From the NCBI GenBank assembly GCA_045807125.1, contig JBJMHZ010000055.1, positions 1 to 64,000 of the forward strand: a stretch of DNA of 64,000 bases. Direction: 5' to 3'. Position 1 is the first letter of the stretch. Each line of letters opens with the position of its first letter. The notes below the pieces were generated by a model, which saw only the letters and a program-made list of their open reading frames with translations, did not search any database and was not told where the DNA came from. Shown here in pieces: positions 8,859-16,197 of this stretch. This DNA comes from JBJMHZ01 sp045807125 (lineage in GTDB: Bacteria; Actinomycetota; Actinomycetes; JAWWOL01). The position numbers and the translations under genes are program-made.

Positions 8859-9883
8859 GTGGCCTCCCTCGGCGCGGCCTCGTCGTGCGGCCGCGCACCG
8901 TTGCCGGCGACCGTGGCGGGCGTCGGGTGGCGAGACGCATCGGCGGCGAACGATCCGGGTGGCGGCGCGACGCCGTGCTCGCGCAGCCACGCCCCCGCAG
9001 GGCGCTGCGACGCGCGCGGCGACCCGCTGCTCGGCTCGAGCTGCGGCGGGATCGGCGGCAGCGCGGGCAGCCCCTCGCCGGACTCGGCCTCGGCGGCGAG
9101 CTCGGCCGCGTCCTTCTCCTCCGCCATGCCGATCGGGCCCTGCCGCTGGGCGTTGAGGAACTGGCGGACGACCGGCTCGTTGCTCGACAGCAGCATCTCG
9201 CGCGGGCCGAACATCGCCAGGTGCCGCCGGTAGAGCAGGCCGATGTTGTCCGGCACCGTGCGGGCCGTGTTGATGTCGTGGGTGACGATGAGGAACGTCG
9301 CGCCCGTCGCCTGGTTGAGATCGACGATGAGCTGATTGAGGTAGGCGGTGCGGACCGGGTCCAGGCCGGAGTCGGGCTCGTCGAAGAGGATGACCTCCGG
9401 GTCGAGCACGAGCGCCCGCGCGAGGCCGGCCCGCTTGCGCATCCCGCCGGAGATCTCGCCAGGGAGCTTCGACGTCGCGTCGGCGAGGCCGACCATCTCG
9501 AGCTTGTCCATGACGATGCCGCGGATCTCGCCCTCGCGCTTGCGGGTGTGCTCCCGGAGCGGGAACGCGACGTTGTCGTAGATGGTCATCGAGCCGAACA
9601 GCGCACCGTCCTGGAACAGGACGCCGAAGCACTTGCGGACCTCGTAGAGCCGGTGCTCGGACAGGTGCGGGACGTCGTTGCCGCCGATCCAGACGTGACC
9701 ACGGTCGGGCTTGAGCAGGCCGACCAGGTGCTTGAGGAAGACCGACTTGCCGGTGCCGGACGGGCCGAGCAGCACGGAGATCTCGCCCGCGGGCAGGGTG
9801 AGGGTCACGTCCTCCCAGATGACCTGCCGGCCGAAGGACTTCGTCAGCCCCTCGACGCGCACCTCGACGCCCACGCTCACCAC
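8849..9883 (-). CDS. mkl: Mce-system ABC ATPase (Mkl/MlaF-like)
   Basis: 344-aa ATP-binding subunit energising the Mce/YrbE lipid importer. Walker A GPSGTGKS is at residues 40-47, the Q-loop Gln near 91, the signature SGGMRKR at 145-151, Walker B VILFDEPDSGLD around 164-175 and the switch His at about 202. After the ATPase core comes a ~90-residue Ala/Pro/Glu-rich tail not needed for the fold. The annotated start is GTG at 9881-9883; an in-frame GTG 9 bases on is also plausible. In M. tuberculosis mkl also sits a few genes downstream of rplJ-rplL but away from mce operons; here it heads the operon. Confidence 0.93.
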   Translation of the reverse strand: MVSVGVEVRVEGLTKSFGRQVIWEDVTLTLPAGEISVLLGPSGTGKSVFLKHLVGLLKPDRGHVWIGGNDVPHLSEHRLYEVRKCFGVLFQDGALFGSMTIYDNVAFPLREHTRKREGEIRGIVMDKLEMVGLADATSKLPGEISGGMRKRAGLARALVLDPEVILFDEPDSGLDPVRTAYLNQLIVDLNQATGATFLIVTHDINTARTVPDNIGLLYRRHLAMFGPREMLLSSNEPVVRQFLNAQRQGPIGMAEEKDAAELAAEAESGEGLPALPPIPPQLEPSSGSPRASQRPAGAWLREHGVAPPPGSFAADASRHPTPATVAGNGARPHDEAAPREATWR

Positions 9884-9956
9884 CTCGGAGGACCGGCACC
9901 TGCCCCGACGTACCTGGCGACGAGGAGAACGAGCAGGGCGGCCCGAGGTAACGCGA

Positions 9957-9988
9957 AGGGGCGGCCACCCGTACGGGTGACCGCCCCT
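9957..9988 (-). terminator. Rho-independent-type terminator after rplL
   Basis: Inverted repeat with AGGGGCGG and CCGCCCCT arms, nearly paired through CACCCGTACGGGTG in the middle. It lies 23 bp downstream of the rplL stop and before mkl. The T-run is weak (CCTTCG). It would separate the ribosomal-protein operon from the mce operon. Confidence 0.7.
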
Positions 9989-10010
9989 CTCGGCGTGCGG
10001 GTGGTGCGGG

Positions 10011-10400
10011 CTACTTGACGGTCACCGTGGCGCCGGCGCCCTCGAGGGCAGCCTTGGCCTTCTCCGCCGCCTCCTTGTTGACCTTCTCGAGCAGCGGCTT
10101 GGGGGCGCCGTCGACGAGGTCCTTGGCCTCCTTCAGGCCGAGGCTCGTCAGCGACCGCACCTCCTTGATGACCTGGATCTTCTTGTCGCCGGCAGCCTCG
10201 AGGATGACGTCGAACTCGTCCTGCTCCTCGGCCGCCTCCTCGGCGGGGGCACCGGCGGCCGCACCGGGAGCGGCGACGGCGACCGGGGCGGCCGCGGTCA
10301 CGCCGAAGGTGTCCTCGAACTGCTTCACGAACTCCGAGAGCTCGATCAGCGTCATCTCCTTGAACGCGTCGAGCATCTCGTCGGTGCTGAGCTTCGCCAT
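10011..10400 (-). CDS. rplL: 50S ribosomal protein L7/L12
   Basis: 129 aa, the usual length for actinobacterial L7/L12, the dimeric stalk protein that recruits and activates translational GTPases. The N-terminal dimerisation helices (MAKLSTDEMLDAFKEMTLIE) are followed by the Ala/Pro-rich hinge (about 36-58) and the C-terminal domain with GLKEAKDLVDGAPKP. The start ATG has an AAAGGA Shine-Dalgarno. It is co-transcribed with rplJ 69 bp upstream, behind the L10 leader. Confidence 0.99.
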   Translation of the reverse strand: MAKLSTDEMLDAFKEMTLIELSEFVKQFEDTFGVTAAAPVAVAAPGAAAGAPAEEAAEEQDEFDVILEAAGDKKIQVIKEVRSLTSLGLKEAKDLVDGAPKPLLEKVNKEAAEKAKAALEGAGATVTVK

Positions 10401-10469
10401 CGTGGCGGTCCTTTCGCTTCTCGGCTCGGGGCCGGGTCGATCGAGTGGGTGAGTGGCGCTTGCGGTCGG

Positions 10470-11159
10470 TCAGCCCTCGGCCGGGGCGTCGCTGGTGCTC
10501 GTCTCGCTGGCTGCCTCGGCAGGTGCCTCGGTCGCGTCCTCGGTGGATGCCTCGACGGCAGGTGCCTCGTCGGCGGGAGCCTCGTCGGCGGGAGCCGGCG
10601 TGCCGGCACCGCCGCGCAGGATGCTCGGGTCCTGCTCGGCCTTCTGGCGCAGGGCCTCGGCCAGGCGGGCCACCTGCGCGATGGGAGCCTGGAGCAGCGC
10701 GGCTGCCCTGGCGAGCGACGCGTTGAGAGCGCCGGCCATCTTGGCAAGCAGCACCTCGCGCGACTCGAGGTCAGCGAGCCGCCGGATCTCGTCGGCGGTG
10801 AGCGGCCTGCCGTCGAGGACGCCGCCCTTGATGACGAGCAGCGGATGCACCCGCGCGAAGTCGCGCAGGCCCTTGGCGGCCTCGACCGGGTCCCCGCCGA
10901 CGAACGCGACCGCGGTCGGCCCCTCGAGCATCGGCTCGAGCGTGTCGACCGTGCCGGCTGGCATGTCGGCGCCGCGGACGGCGATCTTGGTCAGCGTGTT
11001 CTTGACGACCGCGTAGGTCGTGTCGGCGCCGAGGGCGCGCCGAAGCTCCTTGAGCTGCGCCACGGTGAGCCCGCGGTACTCGGTCAGCACCGCAGCTGAC
11101 GAGCCACGGAACCGCTCCGTGATCTCGGCGACCGCGGCAACCTTGTCAGGCCGTGCCAT
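10470..11159 (-). CDS. rplJ: 50S ribosomal protein L10
   Basis: 229-aa L10, the base of the ribosomal stalk that binds 23S rRNA and L7/L12 dimers. The N-terminal rRNA-binding domain contains LTEYRGLTVAQLKELRR and VVKNTLTKIA. The C-terminal L7/L12-binding helix is followed by an unusually long Ala/Glu/Thr/Pro-rich tail of about 50 residues. The start is ATG 11157-11159 with a strong GGAAGGAGG site; the longer open frame upstream is noncoding leader. It is preceded by an L10-type leader, through which L10-L12 normally represses its own mRNA. Confidence 0.98.
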   Translation of the reverse strand: MARPDKVAAVAEITERFRGSSAAVLTEYRGLTVAQLKELRRALGADTTYAVVKNTLTKIAVRGADMPAGTVDTLEPMLEGPTAVAFVGGDPVEAAKGLRDFARVHPLLVIKGGVLDGRPLTADEIRRLADLESREVLLAKMAGALNASLARAAALLQAPIAQVARLAEALRQKAEQDPSILRGGAGTPAPADEAPADEAPAVEASTEDATEAPAEAASETSTSDAPAEG

Positions 11160-11162
11160 GGG

Positions 11163-11345
11163 CCTCCTTCCGGGTGGGCGCCGGCGCCCGCATGCAAAAC
11201 GCCCCGGCGCAGGCGCCCGGGGCGTGAGGCGGGCCGCGCAGCGCGCGAGCCCGGAGCACGTACCTTCACCTGCGCTGGTCGTCCGCTGGTGCGGAGCCTT
11301 CGGCCGTGCAAGCACGGCGACCGGCGGTCTTTGGCTCGTCCGAGG
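11163..11345 (-). promoter_or_regulatory. rplJ leader: Ribosomal protein L10 leader (rplJ-rplL mRNA)
   Basis: The ~180-nt untranslated region upstream of rplJ contains several GC-rich paired elements and ends in an intrinsic terminator just before the rplJ ribosome-binding site. Position and layout match the L10 leader described in many bacteria, where the L10(L12)4 complex binds the leader and lowers expression. The exact fold was not computed. Confidence 0.65.
11196..11225 (-). terminator. Intrinsic terminator (attenuator) in the L10 leader
   Basis: On the transcribed strand an ACGCCCCGG arm and a CCGGGGCGT arm flank a 9-nt loop and are followed immediately by a T-run (TTTTG). It ends 37 bases before the rplJ start, so it can only act as a conditional terminator. 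It is the clearest T-tailed terminator in the window. Confidence 0.75.
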
Positions 11346-11380
11346 GTACGGGGCCGATCCCCCGAGCGTCAAAGCGGCGG

Positions 11381-12193
11381 TCAGCCGCGACGGGTGGGCG
11401 CGAGGTGGGCGAGGGCCCGCTTCCACGCCGGGACGACGAGCAGGTGCCCGGCGCCGGGCGACATCTCGATGCGGGAGTCGGGCACGTGCGCCTTCCACCA
11501 GCGAGCATGCGTCGACGCGGCGACCGGGTCCTTGCTGCCGTGCAGCAGCAACGTCCTCGCCCGTACCGCCTCCGGGGCGAAGCCCCAGGGCCGCAGGTGC
11601 AGGGCCGCGAGGTCGCCCGCCAGGCCGTCGAGTCCCGGTGCCAGCGCGGCCTCGACCATCGCGGTCAGCCGGTCGGCGGCACCGGGGCGGGCGAGCGCGG
11701 CCTCGTCCGCGTCGCTCGCGTGCAGCAGGGCCAGCGCCTCCTCGCGCGTCGGCGACCGCGGCACCCGCGCTGCCAGGTGCGCAGCGATCGCCGCGTGGGC
11801 CTCCTCGGGCGACGCGTCGCGCACCCCGTCGAGCAGCGCCCGCTCCTCCGCGGGCAGCCAGGGCACCTCGGCGTCGGGTGCCGGCGTGCCGATCAGCACG
11901 ACGCGGTCCACGAGATCGGGATGCAGGGCCGCGACCGCCAGCGCCACCACGCCGCCCTCGCCCCACCCGGCGAGCCCGACCGGCGCGGCCGCCCGCTTCG
12001 CGACGGACGCAGCTCCCTCCGCGGCCACCGCCACGGTCGGCCAGGTCGTACGGGGCAGCGGCGCGGCCGTGCTGTACCAGGGACGGTCGGCGCCGAGCAG
12101 CGTCACGTCGCGGGCGTCGGTCTGCTCCGGATCCGGGTCGAGCGCGCCGCAGCCGCCGAGCGGGTGGCAGAGCAGGACGGTGCGGCCGGTCAG
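11381..12193 (-). CDS. Alpha/beta-hydrolase fold protein
   Basis: About 270 aa with a recognisable alpha/beta-hydrolase core. It begins with strand TVLLCHPLGG (oxyanion-type HPLGG), has a GLAGWGEGG elbow in which Gly replaces the usual nucleophile Ser, then the DPVAAS loop and a C-terminal GAGHLL with the expected catalytic His. No in-frame ATG, GTG or TTG fits. A CTG at 12191-12193 overlaps the upstream TGA as CTGA, mirroring the ATGA/GTGA couplings nearby, and is my proposed start. The altered elbow makes classic esterase activity doubtful. Gene order between rplA and rplJ recalls the lipase-like gene lipG found there in mycobacteria. Confidence 0.65.
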   Translation of the reverse strand: MTGRTVLLCHPLGGCGALDPDPEQTDARDVTLLGADRPWYSTAAPLPRTTWPTVAVAAEGAASVAKRAAAPVGLAGWGEGGVVALAVAALHPDLVDRVVLIGTPAPDAEVPWLPAEERALLDGVRDASPEEAHAAIAAHLAARVPRSPTREEALALLHASDADEAALARPGAADRLTAMVEAALAPGLDGLAGDLAALHLRPWGFAPEAVRARTLLLHGSKDPVAASTHARWWKAHVPDSRIEMSPGAGHLLVVPAWKRALAHLAPTRRG

Positions 12194-13101
12194 GCCTTGC
12201 GTCCGGCGAGCACGTCGTGCAGGTCGACGGTTCGCGAGGCCGGCGGCGCGCTCACGCTGACCCGCTCGCCGTACCGGGAGATCACGAGGTCGGTGCGCAT
12301 CGACATCATCGAGCCGCTGACGCTCGTGACCACGCGGCGCGTCCGGCCGGCCGAGTCGATCCAGGCGTCGACGTGCTGCTGCTTGAACCCCATCTCGGTG
12401 ATGCCGCGGCGGGCGAGCCTGCGGGTGGCGCCGGCCGGCAGCTGGCGCAGCGCGGCGGCGACGTCGACGGTGCCGGCGTAGTGCGTCGTCGGGACGCCGC
12501 TCACGGTGCCGGTGCCCACCCTGTGGATGCGCCCGGAGGCGCTGAGCAGCTGCAGCGACTGCGACGGGTCGAACTGGCGGGCCTGGCTGAGCATGGAGCT
12601 GAGGTTGAGGCCGGTCGCCTTCGACACGTCGGAGAAGCGGATCTCGACCCAGTCCTTGCCGAGCTGGCTGCGAACCGCCGGGAAGCTCAGGTAGAGCGCC
12701 GTGCCGGTCATCACCGCGTGGATCGTCCCGGTGCCGGTGCCCATCACGTCGAGCCCGGACATCGTGTAGCGCATCCGCAGCGACGGGCGCCACTGCTCGT
12801 CGGCCACGAGCCGCAACGTCTGTCGCTGCCCGTTGCCGGCATCGGTCACGCTGATCCGCCCGACGACGTGGGCGGTGCTCGCCTTGCTGACCTGCGCGGC
12901 GGCGAGGCGGACGGCCTCGAGCGGCGTCGCCGCGCCGGCCCCCTTGCCGCTCGTCCCGCCCGCGGGCTGCTTGGCGGCGGAGCCGGTCCTCGGCTGGTGG
13001 GCCGACGTCCGCGCGGAGTGGTCCGCGGTGCACCCGGTCAGGACCACGGCGGCGGCCACCACGCCGCTCGCCGCACCGATCCGCCATCCCTTGCGCCGCA
13101 T
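12190..13101 (-). CDS. Putative lipoprotein, LppX/LprG-like
   Basis: 303 aa with a lipoprotein signal peptide (basic start, hydrophobic helix, VVLTGC lipobox near residue 24) and a linker rich in Thr, Gly and Ser. A periplasmic-type beta-rich domain of about 230 residues follows, alternating short strands such as TAHVVGRISVTD and TTHYAGTVDVAAAL. This resembles the LppX/LprAFG lipid-carrier or LolA-like fold, but the match is by pattern only. The ATG at 13099-13101 is the first after upstream noncoding sequence. Lipoproteins occur at this position, between rplA and rplJ, in streptomycetes too. Confidence 0.7.
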   Translation of the reverse strand: MRRKGWRIGAASGVVAAAVVLTGCTADHSARTSAHQPRTGSAAKQPAGGTSGKGAGAATPLEAVRLAAAQVSKASTAHVVGRISVTDAGNGQRQTLRLVADEQWRPSLRMRYTMSGLDVMGTGTGTIHAVMTGTALYLSFPAVRSQLGKDWVEIRFSDVSKATGLNLSSMLSQARQFDPSQSLQLLSASGRIHRVGTGTVSGVPTTHYAGTVDVAAALRQLPAGATRRLARRGITEMGFKQQHVDAWIDSAGRTRRVVTSVSGSMMSMRTDLVISRYGERVSVSAPPASRTVDLHDVLAGRKA

Positions 13102-13334
13102 GGGGCCGCCCTTCGCATCCGCCCCGCCGGGGCGAGGTCGTCGGCTCGACGATACGCGGGCGCGAGCTCTCCCGACCGGCAAAAGCCGGGAGGCGGAAGA
13201 CGATCACCACCGGTCGCCGTACGCAGCGACCCGCCGGGCGACACGCGCGCTCCCAGGCGATACGGCGAGAGGCGCTGATCATCCAGCGAGCGCAGGCGGA
13301 GGCAGCAGCGCGAGCGACGCTGATGCGGTACGGG

Positions 13335-14060
13335 TCAGACGGCCGCCGGAGCGGTCTCCTCCATCAGGTTGCGCAGCTTGGCCGCGTCGACCGGGATGCC
13401 CGGCCCCATCGTGGTGGAGAAGGTGATCTTCCTGAGGTACTTGCCCTTGGCCGCGGACGGCTTGGCCCGGACGACCTCGTCCATGGCGGAACCGTAGTTC
13501 TCGACCAGCTGCTGGTCGGTGAAGCTCGTCTTGCCGATGACGAAGTGCAGGTTGCCCTGCCGGTCGACGCGGTACTCGATCTTGCCGCCCTTGATGTCGC
13601 CAACCGCCTTGGCGACGTCGTTGGTCACCGTGCCGGTCTTCGGGTTGGGCATCAGGCCGCGAGGGCCGAGCACCCGGCCGAGCCGGCCGACCTTGCCCAT
13701 CATGTCCGGGGTGGCCACCGCGGCGTCGAAGTCGAGCATGCCGCCGGCGACCTGCTCGATGAGGTCGTCGGCACCGACGTGGTCGGCACCGGCCGCGCGG
13801 GCCTCCTCGGCCTTGTCGCCGGCCGCGAAGACCGCGACCCTGGCCGTCTTGCCGGTGCCGTGCGGCAGGATGACCGTGCCGCGGACCATCTGGTCGGCCT
13901 TGCGCGGGTCGACGCCGAGGCGGATGGCCACCTCGACCGTCGCGTCGAACCGCTTGGTGGTCGAGGTCTCGCGGGCCAGCCGCACGGCCTCGAGCGGGGT
14001 GTAGAGCCGGGCGTGGTCGATCTTCTCGACCGCGCTGCGGTACGCCTTGCTGTGCTTCAC
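13335..14060 (-). CDS. rplA: 50S ribosomal protein L1
   Basis: 241-aa L1, which binds 23S rRNA at the E-site stalk and, in many bacteria, represses its own rplK-rplA mRNA. The signature region GPRGLMPNPKTGTV is near residue 130. The start is GTG 14058-14060 (MKHSKAYRSA) with AAGGAG eight bases upstream; the further upstream open frame lacks a site. It follows rplK with a 70-bp gap. Confidence 0.98.
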   Translation of the reverse strand: MKHSKAYRSAVEKIDHARLYTPLEAVRLARETSTTKRFDATVEVAIRLGVDPRKADQMVRGTVILPHGTGKTARVAVFAAGDKAEEARAAGADHVGADDLIEQVAGGMLDFDAAVATPDMMGKVGRLGRVLGPRGLMPNPKTGTVTNDVAKAVGDIKGGKIEYRVDRQGNLHFVIGKTSFTDQQLVENYGSAMDEVVRAKPSAAKGKYLRKITFSTTMGPGIPVDAAKLRNLMEETAPAAV

Positions 14061-14130
14061 GAGCGATCTCCTTGGGTGAAGTCGTGGTCGGCGGGCCAAG
14101 GCTGGCCCTCCCACGGTGGGTGCGCGGCGC

Positions 14131-14562
14131 CTACTCCTTGACGGTGATGCCCATCGAGCGCGCGGTGCCGGCGATGATCTTCATCGCGGCGTCGACGTCG
14201 TTGGCGTTCAGGTCCTGGAGCTTGGCCTGCGCGATGTCGCGGACCTGGTCCTTGGTGATGGTCGCGACCTTGGTCTTGTGCGGCTCGCTGGAGCCCTTCT
14301 GGACGCCGGCGGCTTGGAGGATGAGCTTCGCGGCTGGCGGGGTCTTGGTGACGAAGGTGAACGAGCGGTCCTCGTACACCGAGATCTCCACCGGAACGAC
14401 CTGACCGCGCTGGGACTCGGTCGCCGCGTTGTACTGCTTGCAGAACTCCATGATGTTGACGCCGTGCTGGCCCAGCGCGGGGCCGACCGGCGGTGCCGGC
14501 GTCGCGGCACCGGCGTTGATCTGCAGCTTGATGATCGCCGCTAGCTTCTTCTTGGGAGGCAT
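14131..14562 (-). CDS. rplK: 50S ribosomal protein L11
   Basis: 143 aa, standard L11 length. It binds the GTPase-associated region of 23S rRNA and is needed for RelA-dependent responses. The N-terminal PPVGPALGQHGVNIMEFC and the C-terminal rRNA-binding helices (ITKDQVRDIAQAKL, MGITV) are intact. The ATG has a GAGGAAG site. It lies between nusG and rplA in the canonical order. Confidence 0.99.
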   Translation of the reverse strand: MPPKKKLAAIIKLQINAGAATPAPPVGPALGQHGVNIMEFCKQYNAATESQRGQVVPVEISVYEDRSFTFVTKTPPAAKLILQAAGVQKGSSEPHKTKVATITKDQVRDIAQAKLQDLNANDVDAAMKIIAGTARSMGITVKE

Positions 14563-14610
14563 GACTTCCTCGGTTGGGGACGGTTGCGCGAGGCGACGGT
14601 AGCCCGCGCG

Positions 14611-15525
14611 TCAGATCTTGGCCACGTCGCTGAAGCTCAGCTCGACCGGCGTCTCCCGGCCGAAGATCGACACCAGCACCTTGAGCTTCTGGGCGTCGAT
14701 GTTGATCTCGTTGATCGTGGCCGGCAGGGTCGCGAACGGGCCCTCCATGACCGTGACGGACTCGCCGACCTCGAAGTCGACGACCTTCGGCTTGGGCTTG
14801 CCCGCGCTCGGCTTGGCCTGCGGCTCCGGCGCGAGGATGCGGGCCACCTCGTCGAGCGACAGCGGCGACGGCTTGGTGGTCATGCCGACGAACCCGGTGA
14901 CGCCAGGGGTGTTGCGCACCGCTGCCCAGGACTCGTCGGTGAGCTCCATGCGGACGTAGACGTAGCCCGGGTACTTCTTGCGCGTCACGTTCTGCCGCTT
15001 GCCGGCCTTGATCTCCACGACCTCCTCGGTCGGGACCTCGATCTGGAAGATGTAGTCCTCCATGTTGAGGCTGCCGATGCGGCTCTCGACGTTGCTCTTG
15101 ACCCGGTTCTCATAGCCCGCATAGCAGTGCACGACGTACCAGTCGCCCGGCATCCGCTCGAGCTCGCGGCGGAAGGCCTCGACCGGGTCCTCCTCCGGCT
15201 CCTCCGCCGCCTCCCCCTCGGCCGGCTCGCCGGCGGCTGCCTCGGCCGGCTCGCCGGCATCGGCCGCCTCGCTGGCGGCAGCGGTGGCGTCGGCCGTATC
15301 AGCGGCGCCAGCGGCGTCGGCCGTGGTGTCGTCGTCGAGGTAACCGGGGGTCGGGTCGTCGTTGCCGCCGAGGCCCTGCTCCTCGACGCTCGCGGCACCG
15401 GACCCGGCGGCGGTCGCCGGCACCTCGGCGCCCGCGGCCTCGACCGCCTCCTCCTGCTCGGACAGCGCAGCCCCCGCCGCGCCGGCGCGGCCGGGCAGCG
15501 AGGTGTCGGAGGAGATGTCGGACAC
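14611..15525 (-). CDS. nusG: Transcription termination/antitermination factor NusG
   Basis: 304 aa starting at GTG 15523-15525. The NGN domain begins near residue 125 (DWYVVHCYAGYENRVKSN) and includes PGYVYVRMELT. The C-terminal KOW domain carries GESVTVMEGPFATLP. NusG binds RNA polymerase and couples it with Rho or the ribosome. An acidic/Ala-rich N-terminal extension of about 115 residues with repeated AGEPAE-type units precedes the conserved core, longer than the already extended actinobacterial NusG proteins. It follows secE with 61 bp between them. Confidence 0.98.
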   Translation of the reverse strand: MSDISSDTSLPGRAGAAGAALSEQEEAVEAAGAEVPATAAGSGAASVEEQGLGGNDDPTPGYLDDDTTADAAGAADTADATAAASEAADAGEPAEAAAGEPAEGEAAEEPEEDPVEAFRRELERMPGDWYVVHCYAGYENRVKSNVESRIGSLNMEDYIFQIEVPTEEVVEIKAGKRQNVTRKKYPGYVYVRMELTDESWAAVRNTPGVTGFVGMTTKPSPLSLDEVARILAPEPQAKPSAGKPKPKVVDFEVGESVTVMEGPFATLPATINEINIDAQKLKVLVSIFGRETPVELSFSDVAKI

Positions 15526-15586
15526 GGTTCTTCCTGTCGGTCGGAGGCGGGGGGACGAAGCGGTGGCGACGCGGCGCGCGGGCCGG

Positions 15587-15874
15587 CTAGCCGAAGATCT
15601 CGAAGACGATCTTGGAGAAGCCGAGGTCGAGCGCGTAGACGAGGGAGATCACGAACGCGAGGAAGACCACGACCACGGTCGTGTAGGTGAACAGCTCGGT
15701 GCGCGTCGGCCACACCGCCTTGCGCAGCTCGGCGGTGGACTCCCTGGAGTACAGCGAGATCCGCGTGAGGGGATTGCGCGTGCCCCGCCCGGCCCCCCGG
15801 CCGCCGGTCGCCGGGGCCGGCTTGCCGGCCCGCTCCCGGGTCGCGGAGCGGCCCGCGCTGCCCGTCTCGGTCAC
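15587..15874 (-). CDS. secE: Preprotein translocase subunit SecE
   Basis: 95 aa with one C-terminal membrane helix (about residues 64-84) preceded by the SecE amphipathic motif ELRKAVWPTRTEL. It stabilises SecY in the export channel. The ~40-residue Gly/Arg-rich N-terminal extension is typical of actinobacteria. The start is GTG 15872-15874. It heads the secE-nusG-rplK-rplA run, just after tRNA-Trp. Confidence 0.98.
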   Translation of the reverse strand: MTETGSAGRSATRERAGKPAPATGGRGAGRGTRNPLTRISLYSRESTAELRKAVWPTRTELFTYTTVVVVFLAFVISLVYALDLGFSKIVFEIFG

Positions 15875-15953
15875 ATGTCCTCACTACGGTCGGGTCCGCA
15901 CGCTCGCGGGCTGATGCCCGCGGCGGCGCGACGACGAGATGGTGCTCGCCTAG

Positions 15954-16027
15954 CAGGGCAGGAGGGACTCGAACCCCCAACCACCGGTTTTGGAGACCGG
16001 GACTCTGACCAATTGAGCTACTGCCCT
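15954..16027 (-). tRNA. tRNA-Trp (CCA anticodon)
   Basis: A 74-nt cloverleaf with an AGGGCAG/CTGCCCT acceptor stem, anticodon loop CTCCAAA giving CCA, and T-arm GGGTTCGAGTCCC. The discriminator base is G and the 3' CCA is not encoded. It lies immediately upstream of secE, the conserved actinobacterial position. Confidence 0.97.
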
Positions 16028-16197
16028 ACGGGTGATGCAGGTGGGTGGAGCCGGTAGGTGGTGCGTGGTCCTGCGGGCGTGCCGAAGATGGGGCGGCGCC
16101 CCGGACCGGGCCCAGTGTACGTCGCGGCTCGCCGATGGGTCGACTCGTGCCGGGCGGCCCCCTGGCCTGGTGGACCCGGCCTGCCCCGTAGGCAACG

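Noticed and set aside
15587..15600. CTAGCCGAAG near the secE stop as another copy of the cluster motif
   Set aside because: It is formed by the TAG stop codon of secE and its flanks, not by an intergenic regulatory site.
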